This document shows positions 18,311 through 27,591 of a DNA stretch of 64,000 bases, in pieces. Numbering within the stretch: position 1 is the first letter of the stretch; every line of letters starts with the position of its first letter. The DNA comes from Ilumatobacteraceae bacterium (GTDB lineage Bacteria; Actinomycetota; Acidimicrobiia; Acidimicrobiales; Ilumatobacteraceae). The DNA lies in the NCBI GenBank assembly GCA_018401375.1, contig JAGYKR010000006.1, positions 1-64,000 on the forward strand, written 5' to 3'. The translations under genes were made by a program, and so were the position numbers. Below the pieces are notes generated by a model that saw nothing but the letters and a program-made list of their open reading frames with translations, was not told the DNA's origin and did no database searches.

Positions 18311-20776
18311 TCAGCGGTGACGGCGACGGCCGCCGCGATCACCGCGATCACCGCGATCACCGCGGTCACCGCGATCTGGACGGGACTCCCCGGCCGGGCC
18401 GAGGTCGCCGAGTTCGGCAGACAGTTCGGCGTCGAAGGTGTCAGTAAAGCTGACCACTTCGATTTCACCGGCATCATCGCTGCTCGAGCGATCATTACGG
18501 GCACGATCCTCACGGGGACGATCCTCACGGGGACGGTCCTCACGTGAACGGGGTGCCCGTTCCGGAGCCGACGAGACAGCCCCTTCGGGGATCTCGATCT
18601 CACCGGCGGGCACCAAGCTGATTTTGCCACGGTCGTCGATCTCCTCTACACGGACCTCAATCTCGTCACCGAGTGCGAGCACATCTTCCACGGCGTTAAT
18701 CCGCTTACCCCCGCCGAGACGGGAAATGTGCACGAGGCCATCACGGCCAGGCAGGATGTTGATGAACGCACCGAACTTGGTGATATTCACAACGCGGCCC
18801 TGGTAGACCTTACCGATCTCGGCCTTGGGCGGATCAACGATGGCCAGGATCAGTGCCTTGGCCTCTTCCATCCGCCACGCGTCTACCGCACCGATGGTCA
18901 CGATGCCTTGGGCACCATCATCGTCCACTGCGATATCGGCACCGGTCTCACTTTGGATGGTGTTGATGACCTTGCCCTTGGGCCCGATCACCTCACCGAT
19001 CTTGTCGAGCGGGATGATGATCGTGGTGATCTTCGGAGCTGAGGCAGCCACTTCCGTGCGAGCGGTTGCGATCGCAGCGTTCATCACCGCGAGGATCTCG
19101 AGGCGAGCGACCTTGGCTTGGGCCAAGGCTGCGGTCAACACATCAGCGGGGATCCCGTCGATCTTCGTGTCGAGCTGCAAGGCGGTGATGATGTCGGCGG
19201 TGCCGGCCACCTTAAAGTCCATGTCGCCAAAGGCGTCTTCAGATCCCAAGATGTCAGTCAGCGTGGTGTACGTGCCACCCTCATAGATCAGACCCATGGC
19301 GATACCAGCCACCGGTGCCTTAATCGGCACACCGGCATCCATCAACGCGAGGCTGGAGGCGCACACTGAGCCCATCGAGGTAGAGCCATTAGAACTCATG
19401 ACCTCCGACACGAGGCGCAACGCATACGCGAAATCCTCTTGGTTGGGGACCACGGGCAACACTGCTCGGCCAGCGAGGGCGCCATGGCCGATCTCGCGAC
19501 GCTTCGGGGTACCGACTCGGCCAGTCTCACCATTGGCCCACGGCGGCATGTTGTAGTGGTGCAAAAAGCGCTTGGTGGTCTCCGGGTTAAGGGTGTCCAC
19601 CAACTGGTTCATACGAGGCATGGCCAAGGTGCAGACGTTGAGGACCTGGGTCTCTCCACGCTGGAACAACCCGGTTCCATGAGCGGTCGGCAACAAGCCA
19701 ACTTCTGCTGAAACGGCCCGCAGATCAGCAACACCGCGACCGTCCATACGGATGCCTTCGGTAACGACTCGCTGACGCATCAGCTTCTTGTTCAGCGAAC
19801 GAACTGCTTCTTTCACTTCTTTTTCGCGTCCGGCAAACTCGCCGCCATCGCCACACAGTTGGGCGAGGGTGTCAGCCGACACCGTGTCGGTGGCTGCATT
19901 GCGCTCGGCCTTACCGGCGATCGTGATCGCTGCGCTGAGAGCCGGGGTGGCTGCTTTCTCTACGGCAGCAAACACCTCGGGGCTGTAATCAGTGATCGGG
20001 GTGAAGGCGAGCGGAGTGATCATGCCACGGGTGGCGATGACACTGGCTACGAGTTGGCGCTGCAGAGCGATGGACTCTTTGATCCAGATCTTGCAGGCCT
20101 CGAGGCCGCTGGCGAGCACGGCTTCATCTACGGGGACGGCGCCGGCCTCAAAATATTCAAAGGCTCGCTCCGTGCCACCGGCCTCCACCATCATCACGGC
20201 CACATCGCCGTTGTCGAGTTCACGGCCGGCCACCACGAGTTCAAAGGTGCCATCGGCTGCCTCTTCATATGTGGGGTGCGGAATCCAGTCACCGGACTTG
20301 CTGAACGCCAAGCGCACAGCGCCGATCGGACCATCGAAGGGAATCCCCGAGATCATGAGGGCCGCAGAGGCTGCGTTGATTGACAACACGTCATAGGGCT
20401 GCTCGTGGTCGGCACCGATGACGTTGGTGACGATCTGGGTCTCGTTACGGAATCCGTCCGGGAACGCAGGCCGCAACGGGCGGTCGGTCAAACGACAGGT
20501 CAAGATCGCGTCCTCGGAGGGGCGACCCTCACGACGAAAGAACGAACCAGGGATCTTGCCGATTGCGTACTGACGCTCTTCCACGTCAACGGTCAGAGGG
20601 AAGAAATCCATGCCGGGACGTACATCTTTGGCGGCATTGGCGGTGGTCAACACCGTGGTTCCACCGATGGTAGCCACAACGGCACCTTGGGATTGCGGGG
20701 CGAGTTTGCCAGTTTCGAAACTCAGGGTTTTTGTGGTTCCGGACACAGGTCCAGACACACGAATGGGATCAGCCAC
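18311..20776 (-). CDS. pnp: polyribonucleotide nucleotidyltransferase (PNPase)
   Basis: PNPase degrades RNA 3' to 5' by phosphorolysis. The protein has two RNase PH domains (the second with MRQRVVTEGIRMDGRG and the active-site region TSMGSVCASSLALMDAG), a KH domain (IGEVIGPKGKVINTIQ) and an S1 domain (GKVYQGRVVNITKFGAFINILPGRDGLVHISRL). It is 821 residues, longer than usual, because of an extended charged tail made of two repeat tracts (Arg-Glu-Asp-Arg-Pro and Gly-Asp-Arg units) that resembles disordered RNA-binding tails. The start is GTG 20776 with a near-ideal AAGGAG 6 nt upstream. A stem-loop lies just upstream of that site. Confidence 0.97.
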   Translation of the reverse strand: MADPIRVSGPVSGTTKTLSFETGKLAPQSQGAVVATIGGTTVLTTANAAKDVRPGMDFFPLTVDVEERQYAIGKIPGSFFRREGRPSEDAILTCRLTDRPLRPAFPDGFRNETQIVTNVIGADHEQPYDVLSINAASAALMISGIPFDGPIGAVRLAFSKSGDWIPHPTYEEAADGTFELVVAGRELDNGDVAVMMVEAGGTERAFEYFEAGAVPVDEAVLASGLEACKIWIKESIALQRQLVASVIATRGMITPLAFTPITDYSPEVFAAVEKAATPALSAAITIAGKAERNAATDTVSADTLAQLCGDGGEFAGREKEVKEAVRSLNKKLMRQRVVTEGIRMDGRGVADLRAVSAEVGLLPTAHGTGLFQRGETQVLNVCTLAMPRMNQLVDTLNPETTKRFLHHYNMPPWANGETGRVGTPKRREIGHGALAGRAVLPVVPNQEDFAYALRLVSEVMSSNGSTSMGSVCASSLALMDAGVPIKAPVAGIAMGLIYEGGTYTTLTDILGSEDAFGDMDFKVAGTADIITALQLDTKIDGIPADVLTAALAQAKVARLEILAVMNAAIATARTEVAASAPKITTIIIPLDKIGEVIGPKGKVINTIQSETGADIAVDDDGAQGIVTIGAVDAWRMEEAKALILAIVDPPKAEIGKVYQGRVVNITKFGAFINILPGRDGLVHISRLGGGKRINAVEDVLALGDEIEVRVEEIDDRGKISLVPAGEIEIPEGAVSSAPERAPRSREDRPREDRPREDRARNDRSSSDDAGEIEVVSFTDTFDAELSAELGDLGPAGESRPDRGDRGDRGDRGDRGGRRRHR
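18333..18377 (-). repeat. 9-bp tandem repeat in the 3' end of pnp
   Basis: Five units of CCGCGATCA (the fourth with GGTCA, the last ending T) encode consecutive Asp-Arg-Gly triplets in the PNPase tail. A second tract of 15-bp units at about 18490-18560 encodes Arg-Glu-Asp-Arg-Pro. Both are in-frame coding microsatellites that could vary in length between strains. Confidence 0.85.
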
Positions 20777-21029
20777 GTATGGCTCCTTTCCGACTCGGAG
20801 CGTCTCCGGTCGATCTGGAGCGGCCCGGCCGGTTCCCAGTCGGCTACCCCGCGAGATCCAAGTGGGCGACCGCTCTCATCACAGAAGCGATGTGGAAAGA
20901 GATCTGCCCCGCCACGGGATGGGCGACTGACAACCGACGGAGTTTCCGCTCGGTATCAATACGAATCCGGACCTTCCGAATTCGCTGTGGGCAGCATACC
21001 TGCTGGATCTGGTGAACGTGGGGATGCGC
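20777..21029 (-). promoter_or_regulatory. rpsO-pnp intergenic region with two hairpins
   Basis: This is the longest gap in the window. On the transcribed minus strand, an 8-bp hairpin with one G-U pair (20983-20963) lies 47 bp after the rpsO stop and may be a processing or termination site. A second stem-loop (20812-20791, arms CGAC-GGAG / CTCC-GTCG around ACG) ends 2 nt before the AAGGAG ribosome site of pnp. In enterobacteria PNPase represses its own synthesis through a leader stem; a similar role here is inference. No other gene is visible in the gap. Confidence 0.45.
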
Positions 21030-21293
21030 TTAGCGGCGCAGACCGAGTTCAGCCACAATGCGACGGTAGCGCTCCACATCGATGCCCTTGACGTAATCGA
21101 GCATGCGCCGACGGCGACCCACGAGCATCAACAAGCCACGACGGCTGTGGTGATCTTTCTTATGGGTCTTGAGGTGCTCGGTCAAGTGGGTGATCCGCTC
21201 AGTGAGGAGCGCAATCTGCACCTCGGGAGAGCCGGTGTCAGACTCATGCGTGCGGTACTGGGAAATCGTGTCGGTCTTCGGCGTGAGAGCCAT
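21030..21293 (-). CDS. rpsO: 30S ribosomal protein S15
   Basis: S15 is a primary binder of 16S rRNA in the small subunit. The 87-residue sequence carries the family signature [23 protein letters not shown] followed by [25 protein letters not shown], with normal length. The ATG at 21293 has a GAAGG site about 10 nt upstream. rpsO precedes pnp as in most bacteria. The usual upstream neighbour ribF is displaced by the plus-strand ribE gene. Confidence 0.98.
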   Translation of the reverse strand: MALTPKTDTISQYRTHESDTGSPEVQIALLTERITHLTEHLKTHKKDHHSRRGLLMLVGRRRRMLDYVKGIDVERYRRIVAELGLRR

Positions 21294-21461
21294 GGTGATT
21301 CTGCCTTCAAGAGAGAGGGTCGCGCTGAGCCAGATGGGTCATAACGCATCACGCCAGAGCACCACATAAGTGAGCCCCAACGGACTCGCTAATGCTAGGG
21401 GCGCGACTGCCCAGATCACAACAACGCAGGGCACAGCATGGAGCCCACCACATCCCCCCGC

Positions 21462-21473
21462 TACCGTGGTTCT
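21462..21473 (+). promoter_or_regulatory. leaderless -10 box of ribE
   Basis: TACCGT at 21462-21467 ends 6 nt before the ATG of ribE and there is no purine-rich ribosome site. The same TACCGT box stands 7 nt before the start at 51693. A clear -35 is not visible. Confidence 0.4.
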
Positions 21474-22088
21474 ATGTTCACCGGCATTGTGGAAGAGATG
21501 GGCCAAGTCACCGAGATCGCCCCCGTGCAGACCGATTGGGGTCCCGGTGTGCAGTTGACCATTGCCGCTGACATCGTTTTGGAGGGATCCGGTCTCGGAG
21601 CCTCGATCGCTGTTAACGGCTGCTGCTTAACACTCGTGGACCAAGGACGCGACGACCAAGGCCGGGGTTGGTGGACTACCCACGTGAGCACCGAGACTCT
21701 CGATCGGACCGTGATCGGGAGTTTGGCGCCGGGGTCCCCGGTCAATCTTGAGCGGCCGATGCAACTCGGGGACCGACTCGGTGGCCACATCGTGCTCGGT
21801 CACGTGGATGGCACCGGGGAAGTGCTTTCTGCGGCCCCAGATCTGCGGGTCCGTGCGCCGATCGAGATGATGAAGTATCTCGTCGAGAAAGGCTCGGTCA
21901 CTGTGGATGGGATCAGCCTGACAGCCTTCGGGCTCACCGAGGACTCCTTTCAGGTGGCAGTGATCCCGCATACCGCTGAGGTCACAACCCTCGGATCCAA
22001 AGGTCCTGGGGCACAGGTCAATCTCGAGTTTGATGTGCTGGCCAAGCACATCGAGCGCCTCATGCCGCCTTCGATCACTGCTGTCTAA
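21474..22088 (+). CDS. ribE: riboflavin synthase, alpha subunit
   Basis: This enzyme joins two 6,7-dimethyl-8-ribityllumazine molecules into riboflavin. The two homologous lumazine-binding barrels are visible: MFTGIVEEMG with GASIAVNGCCLTLV in the first half, and GHIVLGHVDGTGEV with GSVTVDGISLTAF in the second. ATG 21474 is chosen because MFTGIVEE is the near-universal N-terminus; the frame to 21438 is longer without support. Length is 204 residues. It stands alone on the plus strand between rpsO and ribF, and its stop overlaps the ribF stop by 4 bp. Other rib biosynthesis genes are not in the window. Confidence 0.96.
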   Translation: MFTGIVEEMGQVTEIAPVQTDWGPGVQLTIAADIVLEGSGLGASIAVNGCCLTLVDQGRDDQGRGWWTTHVSTETLDRTVIGSLAPGSPVNLERPMQLGDRLGGHIVLGHVDGTGEVLSAAPDLRVRAPIEMMKYLVEKGSVTVDGISLTAFGLTEDSFQVAVIPHTAEVTTLGSKGPGAQVNLEFDVLAKHIERLMPPSITAV

Positions 22089-23026
22089 GAGAGCAGTTGA
22101 CGCACGCTGTCCACGTCGACGGCGAGTTGAGTCATCAGTGCGCCGATCCCATCAAACTTGCGCTCCCCGCGCAGGAAATGGGTGAACTGCACCCGTGCCG
22201 GCTCACCATAGAGGTCCACATCGGCGTCGAGCAGATGGGCCTCTAGTAGCGAGGCATCGGCGTGTTCATAAAACGTGGGTCGGCGCCCGAGGTTGATCGC
22301 CACCCGATAGCGCTGGCCATCAGGACGCTGATACCACCCGGCGTAGACGCCATCGGCGGGCAGGCAAATCTGACCGGGAACCTGCACGTTGGCGGTCGGG
22401 AATCCGATCGTGCGGCCCCGCTGATCTCCGGCCACCACCACACCGCGGGCTTCAAATGGCCGGCCGAGCATTTCTGCGGCAAGACCCACGTCCCCACCAG
22501 CCAGAGCACGCCGGATCGCCGTGGAAGACACTGGCTCTTCCACTCCATCGGGACGTCCAAGGAGACCAAGCGGGATCACCTCGAAGTCTCGGATGCGGCC
22601 GAGTTCGCTCAGCAACGACACATTGCCCGCTCTGTCTTTGCCGAAATGAAAATCCTCTCCCACCACGATCGCTCGAGTGCCGAGAGCCCTCACGAGCACT
22701 CGTTCCACGAAATCGGTGGGAGATTCCTCGGATTGGGTCTGGTCGAAAGCCACGATCACAGTGGCGTCCACACCGGTGGCCTCCAACAGTTCGAGCCGTT
22801 GCTCCGCATCGGTGAGTAACCGGGGCGCCGATTCAGGCCTCACCACGCTGGCGGGATGACGATCAAAGGTCACAACTGCGGATCGGGCGTTGAGGGCGGC
22901 GGCGAGGGTGCGAACCTGAGAGATCACCTCTTGATGACCGCGATGCACACCGTCGTAGGCGCCGATAGTGATCACAGCACGATCTCCTGGCCAGATCGGT
23001 TGACGCAGATCAGTGACAACACGCAC
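22085..23026 (-). CDS. ribF: bifunctional riboflavin kinase/FAD synthetase
   Basis: RibF phosphorylates riboflavin to FMN and adenylates it to FAD. The N-terminal nucleotidyltransferase half has IGAYDGVHRGHQEV (H28 and H31 of the HxGH-like motif) and VSSTAIRRAL. The C-terminal flavokinase half has GRTIGFPTANV and VAINLGRRPTF. Length is 313 residues, typical. It follows truB by 11 bp, ending the rimP-nusA-infB operon, and is convergent with ribE, so two consecutive steps of flavin synthesis are back to back on opposite strands. Confidence 0.96.
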   Translation of the reverse strand: MRVVTDLRQPIWPGDRAVITIGAYDGVHRGHQEVISQVRTLAAALNARSAVVTFDRHPASVVRPESAPRLLTDAEQRLELLEATGVDATVIVAFDQTQSEESPTDFVERVLVRALGTRAIVVGEDFHFGKDRAGNVSLLSELGRIRDFEVIPLGLLGRPDGVEEPVSSTAIRRALAGGDVGLAAEMLGRPFEARGVVVAGDQRGRTIGFPTANVQVPGQICLPADGVYAGWYQRPDGQRYRVAINLGRRPTFYEHADASLLEAHLLDADVDLYGEPARVQFTHFLRGERKFDGIGALMTQLAVDVDSVRQLLS

Positions 23027-23037
23027 GGGTTCGAACG

Positions 23038-23934
23038 CTACTGCGCGACTGCGGTCGGGAGCACTACCGCTGGCTTAGCTTCACCTTCACCGAAGGCCTC
23101 ATACACGGCGATCAGACGCTGCGAGCCCATCGCCTCACCTCCGAGTGCATGGACCGCCCACGGTCCCTCCCCCGGCCACGCCGCGAGGATCCGACCATTG
23201 GCCACAAGGGCCGCAGTCTCTGCGTCCACAGTGACAGCGGTCAGACTTCGTACCGCAGCCTCGACCGGCAACATCTCGCAGGTCTCAATAGGCCCGGCTT
23301 CGGCGATCCCGAATGCCCCGACCGCAGTCCGGCGCAGAGATCCGAGATGCGCACCGCCACCGAGCAACCTTCCGAGATCGGCGGCCAAGGTTCTGATGTA
23401 GGTGCCTGCTGAACAGTCCACCTCAATCGTGATTTGGTTCTTCTCTACAGCGGTCACCTGATGTCGATAGATCCGGACCGGTCGAGGTGCCCGCTCCACT
23501 TCAATGCCTTCCCGGGCGAGTTCGTGAAGCCGGCGGCCGTCCACCTTCAGCGCGGACACCATCGGGGGTATCTGCATGATGTCCCCCGTCAAATGGGCAT
23601 CGATCACGCTTTGCACCTGGGCCATAGTGACCGGGCTCATCTCATGGGTTGCGGTAATTTCACCGGCGGCGTCAAGCGTGCTCGTCTCGGTACCGAGCAC
23701 CACTACCCCGGTATAGGACTTGCGGGAATCGGTCACAAAGCGCAGCAAGCGGGTGGACATGCCGATGGCGATCACCAGCACGCCGGTTGCATCAGGATCC
23801 AAGGTCCCGGCGTGACCCACTTGACGCTCGTTAAAACGACGCCGGATCTGTGCCACCACGTCATGACTGGTCATCCCAGCCGGCTTGTCCACCACCACGA
23901 GTCCATGGGTCAACGCTGGTTTACGCCGGGCCAT
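23038..23934 (-). CDS. truB: tRNA pseudouridine(55) synthase
   Basis: TruB isomerises U55 in the T-loop of tRNAs. The catalytic aspartate is in VGHAGTLDPDATGVLV, with DKPAGMTSHDVV before it and the conserved SAGTYIRTLAADLG in the second half. I used ATG 23934 (MARRKPALTHG); a TTG 9 bp upstream extends the frame slightly. Length is about 298 residues. It follows rbfA by 17 bp in the nusA-infB operon. Confidence 0.95.
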   Translation of the reverse strand: MARRKPALTHGLVVVDKPAGMTSHDVVAQIRRRFNERQVGHAGTLDPDATGVLVIAIGMSTRLLRFVTDSRKSYTGVVVLGTETSTLDAAGEITATHEMSPVTMAQVQSVIDAHLTGDIMQIPPMVSALKVDGRRLHELAREGIEVERAPRPVRIYRHQVTAVEKNQITIEVDCSAGTYIRTLAADLGRLLGGGAHLGSLRRTAVGAFGIAEAGPIETCEMLPVEAAVRSLTAVTVDAETAALVANGRILAAWPGEGPWAVHALGGEAMGSQRLIAVYEAFGEGEAKPAVVLPTAVAQ

Positions 23935-23951
23935 CGTTCGCAATGTCCGGT

Positions 23952-24347
23952 TCAGGTGGTGTCAGGGCGGTCGCGGTCCGCCCGCAGAATCTCTTCGATC
24001 CGTTCCGCGGAGCGAATCACGAGATCGGGAAAGAAATGCAGAATCGGCGTCTTTTTGGTGCGGATCTGCCGGGCGATGGAGGACTGCAACCGGCTGCGAT
24101 ATTCCCCGAGCGCTTCAAGGATCTCCTGATCGGCCTCATCGCCGCGCAGCGAATCAAACATCACCTTGGCCCGGTTCAGTTCATCGTCCACATCAATCGA
24201 CGTGATCGTCACTAGTTCCAGACGTTCGTCGCCGATTCGGACAAGCTCCTCGGCGATGATCTCGCGCAGCGTCTCGTTGAGGCGCGCCGAACGGGGGTAC
24301 TTATGCCCTCCGGAACGGGGCCTTGCCGGTCGACGCGGACGCGACAT
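23952..24347 (-). CDS. rbfA: 30S ribosome-binding factor RbfA
   Basis: RbfA is a KH-like factor for late 16S rRNA maturation. The 131-residue protein starts at ATG 24347 (MSRPRRPARPRS), 2 bp after the infB stop. The family core is RLNETLREIIAEELVRIGDERLELVTITSIDV and ends with LHFFPDLVIRSAERIEEIL. An Arg/Pro-rich head of about 20 residues precedes the core. The longer frame to 24437 lies wholly inside infB and is not family-like. Confidence 0.94.
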   Translation of the reverse strand: MSRPRRPARPRSGGHKYPRSARLNETLREIIAEELVRIGDERLELVTITSIDVDDELNRAKVMFDSLRGDEADQEILEALGEYRSRLQSSIARQIRTKKTPILHFFPDLVIRSAERIEEILRADRDRPDTT

Positions 24348-24349
24348 GA

Positions 24350-27208
24350 TCAGGTCCGAGCAATCTCTCGCTCTTCGAAGGTTTCGATCAGATCGCCGGG
24401 CTTGAGGTCCTGGAAGTCCGACAGGCCGACACCGCATTCGAAGCCCTCACGGACCTCGCGGGCATCGTCTTTGAACCGGCGCAAGGAGGAGATTTCGCCC
24501 TTCCAAATGATCGTGCCGTCGCGCAAGAAACGAACTTTGGAGCCACGGGTGATAACCCCTGAACGCACCTGACATCCAGCGATCGCACCGATCCTGGGTA
24601 CCCGGAAGATCTCGCGAACCTCGGCTTCGCCGGTGACCACCTCTTCGTATTCGGGGGCCAACATACCGACCATCGCCTTCTCGATGTCTTCGAGAAGTTT
24701 GTAGATGATCTCGTAGGTCCGGATCTCCACGCCTTCGCTCGCAGCGAGCTCACGGGCTTTGCGGTCCGGTCGGACGTTGAAGCCGAGAATCGTGGCATTG
24801 GTGGTTGAGGCCAAGGAGATGTCGTTCTCGCTGATCCCACCCACGGCACGGTGCACGAAGGACAGGTCCACTTCGGGACGTTGGAGTTTGCGCAAACTTT
24901 CGGTGACGGCCTCCAGCGAGCCTTGGACATCGGCTTTGAGGACCAGGTTCAAGGTGACGGTCTCACCAGATTGGATCTGAGAGAAAATGTCCTCCAACTT
25001 GACCCCGGTCTTCACCCGGGCGTCACCACGCTGAGAGAGCAACTTGCGATGATGCTCGCGAGACTCAGCCACCGTCCGGGCCACTTTTTCGTCAGGCGCA
25101 GCACGGAACTCATCGCCAGCTTGGGGAACAGTGGACAGACCGAGTACCTGCACTGGCGTGGAGGGACCGGCCACTTTGATCTGCTCACCTTGATCATCGA
25201 TCATGGCTCGCACCCGACCCCATGCTGCTCCGGCCACGATGGGGTCGCCTACTTTGAGCTCACCCTTATCGACCAAGATCGTGGCAACGGGACCACGGCC
25301 AACGTCGAGGAATGCTTCGAGCACTACACCTTTTGCGCGGCCCGTCGGATTGGCGGTCAGTTCTTCGAGTTCTGCAACCACCAACAGTTGGTCCAGCAGT
25401 TCCTCGATGCCAAACCCCTCAAGGGCTGACATCTCCACCACGATCGTGTCTCCACCCCATGCTTCAGGGACGAGTTCGCGTTCGGCTAGTTCGGCGAGAA
25501 CACGCTGCGGATCAGCGTTCGCTTTGTCGATCTTGTTGACAGCGACCACGATCGGAACCTCAGCGGCCCGAGCGTGATTAATCGCCTCCACGGTCTGGGG
25601 CATCACACCGTCATCGGCCGCCACCACCAACACCACAATGTCGGTGGCTTCAGCGCCACGGGCACGCATCTGGGTAAATGCGGCGTGGCCCGGGGTGTCG
25701 ATAAAGGTGATCTTTTGACCGTTGCGATTCACTTGGTAGGCACCGATGTGCTGAGTGATCCCACCCGCCTCGCCAGCGACCACATTGGCCGAACGAATCC
25801 GGTCCAATACCGTGGTCTTGCCGTGGTCCACGTGACCCATCACGGTGATCACCGGAGCGCGAAGCTCTTGGGCTTCGTCGTCATCGGAGTCATCAAACAT
25901 CGCTTGAAGTTCGAGTTCTTGTTGCTGACCTGGATCAACCAGAAGCAACTCGGCCCCGACCTCGAGCGCGAACAGTTCCATCTGCTCATCGGACAGCGAC
26001 ATGGTGGCAGTCACCATCTCGCCGTTATTTAACAGGAACCGAACAACGTCGGCTGCGGTGCGGTTCAGTTTGGGAGCAAACTCCTGAGCCGAACCGCCAC
26101 GCTCCACCACCACCGTGCCCAAGGGAACCGGGGCATCGCTGGCGGTGTAGGTCATGAATTGTGGTTGCAACTCATCCTGGTCGCGGCGACGACGCCGACG
26201 CCCAGTACGGCGCGGTGGTCGACGTTGCCCGCTCGGACGTCCGCCGGGACCGGTACCACCAGGGCCACCGGGGCCACCACCGGGACCGCCGGGGCCGCCA
26301 CCGGGACGCGGTCCGCTACCGGGGCCGCCACGACCTGCAGGACCGCCCGCAGGACGTGAACCCGGAGCCTGAGCTTGGCCGGGGGGCGGCGGAATCGGAC
26401 GCCCAGAGGCGGACATGGGCCGCCCTGGAGGCGGCGGAATCGGACGCCCAGTAGTGGACGAAACCGGACGCCCTGGGGGCGTGGGCGGCCCTGATTGAGC
26501 GGGTGGAGCCGGCGGACGCGGCGTCGCAGGCCGCGGTGCAGCGGCGGGCGGCTCGGCACCTGGACGGCCACTTGAGATCACGCGAGAAGATTCCGGCGCA
26601 GGCGGAGGGGTGGAACGAATCGGAGCGGACTCAACCACCGCTGCTTCTACAGGTGCCGGCTCAACCACCGCTGCTTCTACAGGTGCGGGCTCAACCACCG
26701 CTGCTTCTACAGGCGTCGGCTCAACAGGTACGGGCTGGGCCGGCTCCAAGGGAGCCGCAACCTCGACTTGTGGGGCGGGGGTTGGAGCGGGCGCAGCAAC
26801 TGGTTCAGCAGCAACTGGTTCAGCAGCAACTGGTTCGACAACGGGCTGAGCGGGAGTGGGCGCAACTTCCGTCACAACCTCTGGGGCGGCTTGGGGTGTT
26901 GCGGTTACCTCGGGTGTCGGTGCCTCCGCTGCATTCTCGGACGCCTCAGCAACAGACTCTTCGGCCTTCTTGGCCGCAGCCTTCTTTTTGGCAGGGGCTT
27001 TTTTGACAGCCTTGGGCTCTTCTGGCTGTTCGTCACGGGTCAACCCGTCACGCTCTGCCTTACGCCGCACCATGTCGGAGTAGGCCTCGTTCAGCGATGA
27101 GGAATGGCTCTTGATCGGCACGCCGAGCTTCTCGCAGAGGTCGACTGTCTCGGCATTGGTCATGCCCAGTTCTTTTGCCAATTCATGTACTCGGATGTTC
27201 TTCGCCAC
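24350..27208 (-). CDS. infB: translation initiation factor IF-2
   Basis: IF-2 is the GTPase that places initiator tRNA on the 30S subunit. The N-terminus has the IF2-N helix ([21 protein letters not shown]). A long low-complexity region rich in Pro, Ala, Glu and Gly (about residues 70-340) follows. The G domain begins at G458-HVDHGKTT, with DTPGHAAF and NKIDKANA. Domains II-IV complete the 952 residues, normal for actinobacteria. The start is GTG 27208. Two in-frame DNA repeat tracts lie in the N-terminal linker. The gene is preceded by ylxR (8 bp) and followed by rbfA. Confidence 0.97.
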   Translation of the reverse strand: MAKNIRVHELAKELGMTNAETVDLCEKLGVPIKSHSSSLNEAYSDMVRRKAERDGLTRDEQPEEPKAVKKAPAKKKAAAKKAEESVAEASENAAEAPTPEVTATPQAAPEVVTEVAPTPAQPVVEPVAAEPVAAEPVAAPAPTPAPQVEVAAPLEPAQPVPVEPTPVEAAVVEPAPVEAAVVEPAPVEAAVVESAPIRSTPPPAPESSRVISSGRPGAEPPAAAPRPATPRPPAPPAQSGPPTPPGRPVSSTTGRPIPPPPGRPMSASGRPIPPPPGQAQAPGSRPAGGPAGRGGPGSGPRPGGGPGGPGGGPGGPGGTGPGGRPSGQRRPPRRTGRRRRRRDQDELQPQFMTYTASDAPVPLGTVVVERGGSAQEFAPKLNRTAADVVRFLLNNGEMVTATMSLSDEQMELFALEVGAELLLVDPGQQQELELQAMFDDSDDDEAQELRAPVITVMGHVDHGKTTVLDRIRSANVVAGEAGGITQHIGAYQVNRNGQKITFIDTPGHAAFTQMRARGAEATDIVVLVVAADDGVMPQTVEAINHARAAEVPIVVAVNKIDKANADPQRVLAELAERELVPEAWGGDTIVVEMSALEGFGIEELLDQLLVVAELEELTANPTGRAKGVVLEAFLDVGRGPVATILVDKGELKVGDPIVAGAAWGRVRAMIDDQGEQIKVAGPSTPVQVLGLSTVPQAGDEFRAAPDEKVARTVAESREHHRKLLSQRGDARVKTGVKLEDIFSQIQSGETVTLNLVLKADVQGSLEAVTESLRKLQRPEVDLSFVHRAVGGISENDISLASTTNATILGFNVRPDRKARELAASEGVEIRTYEIIYKLLEDIEKAMVGMLAPEYEEVVTGEAEVREIFRVPRIGAIAGCQVRSGVITRGSKVRFLRDGTIIWKGEISSLRRFKDDAREVREGFECGVGLSDFQDLKPGDLIETFEEREIART
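26631..26840 (-). repeat. in-frame tandem repeats in the infB linker
   Basis: Three near-identical 30-bp units (26631-26660, 26661-26690, 26691-26720) encode a 10-residue Pro-Val-Glu-Ala-Ala-Val-Val-Glu type repeat. A second tract of three 15-bp units, GCAACTGGTTCAGCA (26796-26840), encodes a Pro-Val-Ala-Ala-Glu type repeat. Both are multiples of three, so length changes keep the frame. Confidence 0.9.
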
Positions 27209-27216
27209 TGCCCAGG

Positions 27217-27591
27217 TCAGCCTTTCGCTCTCAACAACATTGTTTCATGGGCTCCATCACCGATGTAATCAGCGCCCATGTACTCTCGCTCGTCTTCACC
27301 CGAAATGCCCGAACTCACACAGAGTTCGTCAAAGGCATACCGCAGATCCTGACCTACCGATGCCGGCGCTGCTGTGCGCCAGGCCCGATCAAAACCCCGT
27401 CTCGTCACCGCAGCGTCGAGACATTCCCGACCACACAGCCAAGCTCCTCGACCGGGAGCGGAAGCGTGAATCACCGCCTTGCCGTCCGCAGCGAGCACGC
27501 AGCGGTACAAATCAGGACGCGTCTTCACAGACCGGCACCCGACGCAGGTCCGCTGGGGTAGGCGCAGGTCAGTCTTCGTCGCCCGCACCAC
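27217..27591 (-). CDS. ylxR: YlxR family RNA-binding protein (RnpM-like)
   Basis: YlxR is a small protein encoded between nusA and infB in many bacteria; in Bacillus it binds the RNA of RNase P. The core signature is LPQRTCVGCR followed by a second conserved segment APGRGAWLCGRECLDAAV. The C-terminal 45 residues are lineage-specific and acidic. There is no start codon after the nusA stop, so translation must begin at GTG 27591 or 27588, overlapping nusA by about 20 bp. Length is 124 residues. Confidence 0.92.
   Translation of the reverse strand: MVRATKTDLRLPQRTCVGCRSVKTRPDLYRCVLAADGKAVIHASAPGRGAWLCGRECLDAAVTRRGFDRAWRTAAPASVGQDLRYAFDELCVSSGISGEDEREYMGADYIGDGAHETMLLRAKG

Noticed and set aside
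18333-18377. possible CRISPR-like repeat array
   Set aside because: Units are only 9 bp, have no spacers and encode amino-acid repeats in frame within pnp.
20777-21029. a small RNA or tRNA-like gene
   Set aside because: The GTCGG/CCGAC pairing is long-range and no cloverleaf or known RNA motif could be completed.
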